Shown piece by piece: positions 59,705 through 64,000 of a stretch of DNA of 64,000 bases; the stretch's first letter is position 1; each line of letters starts with the position of its first letter. The position numbers and the translations under genes were made by a program. The notes below the pieces were generated by a model. That model searched no databases. It was not told where the DNA came from and saw only the letters and a list, made by a program, of their open reading frames with translations. The DNA is from Enterobacteriaceae bacterium ESL0689 (lineage in GTDB: Bacteria > Pseudomonadota > Gammaproteobacteria > Enterobacterales > Enterobacteriaceae), in the NCBI GenBank assembly GCA_029433525.1, contig JAQTIF010000001.1, forward strand, positions 2,341,017-2,405,016, written 5' to 3'.

Positions 59705-60657
59705 CAGTGAGATCCTCCACACTTACAGAGTGACTATGCTGGATAGGCTCACCATTCGGCCCACTCAGTTCGGTTTTTGTTTTCAGCATGCCGAGGTGTT
59801 GGGGCCACCATCTTCATGGCGTCATCCTGATTACGGGTGATGATCTCAAGGCCTGATTTCCCCTCTTTAATCCCGGCGAATAACCTCCGCTCCGCACCAG
59901 TTAAATCACGCGTATCGTGGAATACAGTGCGACCAATGCCGACGCCATTGCAACGCGGGCAATCAGGGTTAGGATCCACCGTGCCGTCGTAGCCGTAACC
60001 GCCCGTGTCCTGCAGTGCCTTGACACCTTCCATCCCAGCAACTTTCTCCTCGGCTTCCTTAAATTCAACAACGTCGCGCCACTGGTAGTTAAAACCGATC
60101 CCCCAGCAGTAACGGCAACAGCCACGATGATGTTCAGTCAGTTGCGTAGCGTCTGCCGTTGCAATATCCCACCACCACTTCAACACTTCGTCCTGCGTTA
60201 TCCTCACTCTTCGCGAGCGTTCGTCCAGAGCATCGCGGATTGCCTGGCTGACCTTAGCATTCCTTAGCAATCGAGAGGCGTTAACGTATGCCGTGTTACC
60301 TTCGCCTTTATAGCCAGCGCGCCGATAAGCAGCCGTACGATTGAGGTCGACTAGATATTCTTCAACAAACCTGACCTGCATATCGTTTAGTCCGTAATTG
60401 CGCAGGTTGAAGGGTGGCGCACTTTCCGGTGTATCGTTCTGCGCATCAATTGGCATTTGCTCATGCTGCGCAGTTATGGGGACTTGTTCAGCCTGCGCAT
60501 TGCGCACTTTCTTCTGCGCAGTTGGCTTTTTGATATAACGCCGCGCAGATGTGTAATTCAGTCCCTGCGCTGCACACCAGTCTTTCGGGGATATTCCTGT
60601 TTTGGCGTGCTCGGCGAGGAACTGGTCTTGCAGTGCTCCCCAGTCCGGTTTTGCCAT
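59670..60657 (-). pseudogene. Terminase small subunit, frameshifted near the 3' end
   Basis: Frame from ATG 60657. N-terminal HTH-like part (TGISPKDWCAAQGLNYTSARRYIKK), a linker, a second DNA-binding region (LNDMQVRFVEEYLVDLNRTAAYRRAGYKG) and a zinc-ribbon-like Cys set (CCRYCWG ... CPRCNG). A run of four G on the plus strand (59801-59804) has one base too many; correcting gives the expected end QHLGMLKTKTELSGPNGEP to a stop at 59670-59672. Only about 40 C-terminal residues are affected. Confidence 0.82.
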
Positions 60658-60685
60658 GATGTTGTCCTGTGTTCACGCTATATTA

Positions 60686-60907
60686 TCATTTATGCGCGTT
60701 GGGCATCCCCAACCTTCTCTTGCCCGCCCATTGTTTTGCGACATTCAGGCAATCCTCAAAAATTTTCCCTTTTGAACTCAGGTGGGATTTTCTGTGGTAG
60801 TAATCAATAGCTGCGTCAGCACCAGATAACGCCGTGTTCTGGTCGTCGTATCCCAGCCTCACCAGCTCTGCAGTGACGTTTTTGTGAATAAATTCCTGTC
60901 TGTTCAC
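60686..60907 (-). CDS. Small phage protein, unknown
   Basis: 73 aa from GTG 60907, overlapping the previous stop (GTGA). Basic, no recognised domain (ADAAIDYYHRKSHLSSKGKIFEDCLNVAKQW). Position between an antirepressor and terminase. Likely real because of the tight overlap. Confidence 0.55.
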   Translation of the reverse strand: MNRQEFIHKNVTAELVRLGYDDQNTALSGADAAIDYYHRKSHLSSKGKIFEDCLNVAKQWAGKRRLGMPNAHK

Positions 60908-61484
60908 GCTGGTTCTCCCTCGGGAAAATCACCCAGATCGGGGATAGCAATTTGAGTCAGCTGTAGGGCGATCCTGGTTGCCTCCCGGATTTTTTGATAT
61001 CGCGCTTGCGTTGCGCCATCAGCACGCTCCCTCTCTGTCCTCGGTGCTCAAACGACAGACGATCAAACGTGGCAATCTGATTGTGGATTTGCTGACCAGT
61101 CATATTAATGAGCTGGTTAGCGTCAAGCGTGCCAATACTCACCACTGATTCTTTTTCAACCAAATCCAGCAGCCAGATCCGGAGATCTTTGGCTACGTTT
61201 GTGCGAGACATCATTCCTATTAAATGCGCTCCACGAGGAGAGAATAAACGCACATCAATTTCACGTAAGCTATTGTTTATCCCATCCTTCCTCACTTTGG
61301 TCACAACAGACATACTCTCTGAAAACTCATCCTCGTGACGTTTGAAAATATTAGAAACTTTATTCGGACTGGCATAACCCAGCAGGTCAGCCAGCGCATC
61401 AGTGGTAAACCAGATCTTTCCATCCCCGTTGTCAAACGGGATTACAGTGTGGTTTTTAAACGTTAGAGCAGATTTCATATTCAT
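60904..61484 (-). pseudogene. Bro-N domain antirepressor, frameshifted near the 3' end
   Basis: From ATG 61484 (AAAAGG upstream): Bro-N fold MKSALTFKNHTVIPFDNGDG, WFTTDALADLLGYASPNKVSN, ... DVRLFSPRGAHLIGMMSRT. At an A-run (plus T 60990-60995) one base is missing; correcting gives REATRIALQLTQIAIPDLGDFPEGEPA to a stop at 60904-60906. Such proteins inactivate phage repressors. Preceded by a structured leader (61485-61731). The N-terminal domain is intact, so some activity could remain. Confidence 0.8.
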
Positions 61485-61731
61485 AGTGACACCTTTTAGA
61501 AACGAGCCTCGTTGCCCAGAAACGACGCCCACAGAGAGGTCACCACCAATAACGGCGTTCCTCCGAGGCTCGTTTCCAGAAAGCTCTGTGTGATTTATGC
61601 GCCGGGCAAGGCGCGGTGGATTGCAGATATAAAAAAGCCCCGCGATTGCGAGGCTCGTTGTCAGAGTTGATATCCGTCCCCTGACGGACGGGGTTTTACG
61701 GCACACCGGGAAACGGCGAGGCTTCCCACCT
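61485..61731 (-). promoter_or_regulatory. Structured leader ahead of the Bro-N antirepressor
   Basis: On the minus strand a terminator-like hairpin (GCCTCGC / GCGGGGC followed by T6; 61631-61654) is followed by a 12-bp inverted repeat CGAGGCTCGTTT / AAACGAGCCTCG (61500-61511 and 61574-61585) whose inner arm ends next to the gene's ribosome-binding site. The GAGGCTCGTT word occurs a third time at 61650-61659, inside the first hairpin. This allows two exclusive foldings, suggesting attenuation or a small RNA. Confidence 0.5.
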
Positions 61732-62388
61732 CTACTGTGCTGGTAGTGCGGTTTTCCGCAGTTTCGGTAAAACCCGCCGCCAGTTTTCATCTGATACACA
61801 GTGAGGATGCGGAACAATCGCGCGCGTTTCTCGTTCGAGAACTTTTCTTCCGGCTTCCAGAGTCCGTTGGTACTCAAATGCCATAGAGTAGAAGCTCGGC
61901 GCGTATTCAGATTTGAGGGTTCTCATTGCAGGATAGGCCAGCTCGATATTCTTCCGCATATATTCGGCGGCATTCCATATCCAGCAAAGGGAGCAAAGCT
62001 CTTCGCGAGTCAGGGTGATTGTCATTGGTTCGTCTTCCAGTGCCGCGGGCTGGCTGGCTGGCTGCTGATGGAGTTTCTTTTCACACTCGATAAAATAGCG
62101 ACGGATTTGACGTCCCTTTTCGTTGCGCTCAACCATCGCCAGCTCTTTGGCTGTATCCAGGGTAAGATGATATTCCTTACGACGACGTCCTACAGTTTTC
62201 GCCAATTTTGGCGAAAATACGATGTAGTCTAAGTTTGCAGTGAAGCCATACTCTGAAATCCGTTCCCGAATCCAATTAGAAAAATCCCTACCGACTTCAA
62301 GAAAGACATGTAAATCACGAGCATTGCAAAGTAAAGCAGATTCGTTAGAAATAGAACCACTGAACACAGGAATGAGTTGGTTATTCAT
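61732..62388 (-). CDS. AntA/AntB-type antirepressor
   Basis: 218 aa from ATG 62388. N-terminal AntA/AntB domain (LLCNARDLHVFLEVGRDFSNWIRERISEYGF ... KEYHLTLDTAKELAMVERNEKGRQIRRYFIECEK), a linker, and a C-terminal helical part of P22 Ant type. Antirepressors bind and disable the phage repressor to start induction. Intact. A second antirepressor follows at 60904-61484, so this prophage encodes two. Confidence 0.85.
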   Translation of the reverse strand: MNNQLIPVFSGSISNESALLCNARDLHVFLEVGRDFSNWIRERISEYGFTANLDYIVFSPKLAKTVGRRRKEYHLTLDTAKELAMVERNEKGRQIRRYFIECEKKLHQQPASQPAALEDEPMTITLTREELCSLCWIWNAAEYMRKNIELAYPAMRTLKSEYAPSFYSMAFEYQRTLEAGRKVLERETRAIVPHPHCVSDENWRRVLPKLRKTALPAQ

Positions 62389-62845
62389 TTTTATGCCCTA
62401 TCAGATATTTTGAATTCCACAGATGTGGTGACCGGGCGCTCAAAACCGCTGATAGACGGCGGACATATTCCCATTGCTGGTATTGTATTAGCCACACGCC
62501 CGGTCATAAATCATGAAATCTGGACATAAAAAACCACAAACTATCGGGCGTGGGAACCGCTATCAGAGGTGTTTTGAGCACCGGGTATTACTATAAAATA
62601 TAAACTGAGATATCGTCAATCAATATGGTGTCAGGAGGGTAGAAACGGCCCAAAAGTTACCGCGGACTTATTCCCCTTTCGGGTGTTGTATTCGTCGCCC
62701 TCCCGACTCTGGTCGGGGTGTGACCGCGCGGTGCGTTCACTAAATGACAGGCATAAAAAATCCAACACTGACGGGGTTGGTTCTGACCGCTAATGGGAGG
62801 TTTCTACGCCTCACAGATAAACAATAAAGGAAACAGGCTAGTCTG
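62389..62845 (-). ncRNA. Two related structured leader modules upstream of antA
   Basis: No reading frame is convincing in these 457 nt. On the minus strand two modules follow each other. Each begins with a terminator-like hairpin and T6 (62755-62780; 62528-62553), then a loop-rich part containing a shared motif GGGAATAWGTCCGCSG (62660-62675 and 62457-62472) preceded by AATACAAYACC. A 26-nt imperfect inverted repeat (62431-62456 with 62561-62588) encloses the second module. The layout resembles the small-RNA leaders of antirepressor genes in Salmonella lambdoid prophages, but similarity to a named RNA is not shown. Confidence 0.45.
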
Positions 62846-63307
62846 TCAATTCAGGCACTGCGTATTGACGTACTCCTGCAACGCTCTCAGGGCTGTCTGG
62901 TCTCGGATAATTCCGGCCCGGATAGCGAGAACGTTTTCTGCAGCAGACTCAGAGAGTTCGACGGTGGTAGTAGTGTCCACGCCGGGGGTGCTGGTGGTTT
63001 GGGCAGTGGCTGGCACGGTGGTGCATTTACCTGCGACCCGCACCCGGCCACCAGCAGCCAGACGCTGGCGCAGAGAATCGTTTTCAGCGTTTGCAATGGC
63101 TAACTCCTGTGTATATTTCGCGTCAAGTGCCGCTGCGTCACGCTCGCGTCGCGCCATATCGGTGATGGTATTGTTCGCCAGCCTGAGGTTGTTTTCTGCT
63201 GTGTTTGCACGTTCCCGTTCATTTGTGTATTTGCCGTGGTAGTGAACAGCCGAACAGACAGCCACACCACACACGGCCACGATTGCCAGTTGATAACGCC
63301 AGTTCAC
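62846..63307 (-). CDS. Rz-like inner-membrane spanin
   Basis: 153 aa. N-terminal TM anchor (WRYQLAIVAVCGVAVCSAVHY), then a long coiled-coil periplasmic part (TNERERANTAENNLRLANNTITDMARRERDAAALDAKY). Works with Rz1 to fuse inner and outer membranes in the last lysis step. Rz1 is nested inside in the +1 frame. Intact. Confidence 0.88.
   Translation of the reverse strand: MNWRYQLAIVAVCGVAVCSAVHYHGKYTNERERANTAENNLRLANNTITDMARRERDAAALDAKYTQELAIANAENDSLRQRLAAGGRVRVAGKCTTVPATAQTTSTPGVDTTTTVELSESAAENVLAIRAGIIRDQTALRALQEYVNTQCLN
62887..63096 (-). CDS. Rz1-like outer-membrane spanin lipoprotein, nested in Rz
   Basis: 69 aa in another frame within Rz. Signal peptide with lipobox LVAGC (Cys19) and a proline-rich mature region (PPCQPLPKPPAPPAW), the hallmark of o-spanins. 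The nested arrangement is typical of Rz/Rz1 pairs, and supports both calls. Confidence 0.85.
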   Translation of the reverse strand: MQTLKTILCASVWLLVAGCGSQVNAPPCQPLPKPPAPPAWTLLPPSNSLSLLQKTFSLSGPELSETRQP

Positions 63308-63313
63308 GACTAT

Positions 63314-63511
63314 TTACTCACCCAGTTCGAGGACAGAATCCCCTGACTCGGAATAGGCAACCAGCCCGGAATACTCAGGAACGATACCCCCGTCCGTTGA
63401 TTCAAATTCTGGGATAACAGTATCTGTGATTGTGTAGGCGGGCTGGCTGTTCTCCTCAGCAAATTTAGCCAGTTCTCTGATTTGTTTGATAGTCAGTGTT
63501 AGAGGTTCCAC
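63314..63511 (-). CDS. Small phage protein in lysis cassette, unknown
   Basis: 65 aa, acidic (ending YSESGDSVLELGE), no TM segment. Lies between lysozyme and Rz. AGGAG precedes ATG 63511, so likely expressed. It is not a holin; no holin gene is seen inside the window and it may lie beyond 64000. Confidence 0.6.
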   Translation of the reverse strand: MEPLTLTIKQIRELAKFAEENSQPAYTITDTVIPEFESTDGGIVPEYSGLVAYSESGDSVLELGE

Positions 63512-63532
63512 AATTTTCTCCTGTTTTCATGG

Positions 63533-63991
63533 TTACGAATATTTTTGCTCAAATAACTTGCGCTCTGCCTCACGCCGTTTAGTCAGTCCGGCCAGCACAC
63601 GACCGCCTGATTTATTCCAGCGGGCAAATTCACGCGCAGCACCTGCGTAATCCCCCTGATTCAGACGTTTCAGTAGCGTGGAGGACGAGAACGAGCGCTG
63701 CCCGACGTTATAGGTGAACGACACCAGCGCGTCGAACTGGTTCTGATTCAGCCGTACCCGCACCAGTTTATTAACCGCCTGCTCAAACTGCACCACACCG
63801 CAGCGTAATAACCGCTCAGCTGTTTCCTGGTCAATCCTCAGTCCGGGTTTGATCGGTTTGCCGTCTACCGATTGTGTCCATCCGTATCCTATTGTCCATG
63901 GCGCGTGTCCTGTTCCAGGGTCAGGATATGCTGATAGACTACAACCCTCGAATCGTTTAATGAGTTCGATGCCGTTTTCTGATATTTGCAC
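63533..63991 (-). CDS. Phage lysozyme (glycoside hydrolase family 24 endolysin)
   Basis: 152 aa, T4-lysozyme family. Catalytic Glu15 in IKRFEGCSLSAY, Asp24 in YPDPGTG and Thr33 in the APWTIGYGW segment. No signal or SAR helix at this start, so it would need a holin. GTG 63991 is 9 nt from the window edge; its ribosome-binding site is not seen and an upstream start outside the window is possible. Degrades peptidoglycan at lysis. Confidence 0.85.
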   Translation of the reverse strand: MQISENGIELIKRFEGCSLSAYPDPGTGHAPWTIGYGWTQSVDGKPIKPGLRIDQETAERLLRCGVVQFEQAVNKLVRVRLNQNQFDALVSFTYNVGQRSFSSSTLLKRLNQGDYAGAAREFARWNKSGGRVLAGLTKRREAERKLFEQKYS

Positions 63992-64000
63992 GAAAAAATA

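Noticed and set aside
1..64000. Homopolymer sequencing error as the sole cause of all frame breaks
   Set aside because: About 35 kb of core genes with many similar runs show no break, so a general error is unlikely, though single sites should still be verified.

Overview
The window is a chromosomal segment of an enterobacterium (order Enterobacterales). Two gene blocks match the E. coli order: tRNA-Pro(GGG)-yejM-yejL / yejK-rplY-radD, and apbE-ompC / rcsD-rcsB / rcsC-gyrA / ubiG-nrdA-nrdB-yfaE. Protein lengths and catalytic residues are close to E. coli. The blocks are joined differently from E. coli: an AI-2E-family permease gene and mgtE lie between radD and apbE, and wrbA-yccJ plus an mdtABC operon follow yfaE. 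I do not name a species.

Layout. (1) 1-1227: edge of a genomic island next to the 3' end of tRNA-Pro(GGG). It holds a P4-type integrase fragment cut by an IS5-family element that runs off the left edge. (2) 1228-35619: core genes for envelope surveillance (YejM; RcsD/RcsB/RcsC), outer membrane (OmpC), translation (L25), DNA repair and topology (RadD, GyrA), ubiquinone synthesis (UbiG), class Ia ribonucleotide reductase with its ferredoxin, WrbA-YccJ and the MdtABC pump. All long frames are intact. (3) 35620-39864: AT-rich accessory region of toxin/immunity remnants. It has a broken PAAR / S-pyocin / colicin E3-type rRNase gene with an intact E3-type immunity gene, a decayed effector remnant with a second immunity-like gene, and a 131-132 bp remnant identical to the IS end at the left edge. 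(4) 39902-39961: detached 3' part of tRNA-Ser(UGA) with a terminator, marking one end of an element integrated in tRNA-Ser. (5) 39962-64000: a myovirus-type prophage read leftwards and leaving the window on the right: lysozyme, Rz/Rz1, two antirepressors behind repeated RNA-like leaders, terminase, portal, head, contractile tail, baseplate, fibre, then an O-antigen-type acyltransferase and a two-repeat type I-E CRISPR-like unit beside the attachment site.

The prophage looks defective. I find about ten broken genes (small terminase, a Bro-N antirepressor, tail completion, sheath, tube, tape measure, hub, baseplate J, fibre assembly, a DUF2612 gene), mostly by 1-nt changes in homopolymer runs, against none in the core genes.

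Most notable are the minimal type I-E-like repeat-spacer-repeat unit with its own strong promoter-like sequence at the prophage end; the colicin E3-type nuclease with an intact catalytic set in a broken gene next to intact immunity; and a G10 tract at the start of the prophage acyltransferase gene. Protein family assignments are from recalled family sequences, without database searches.
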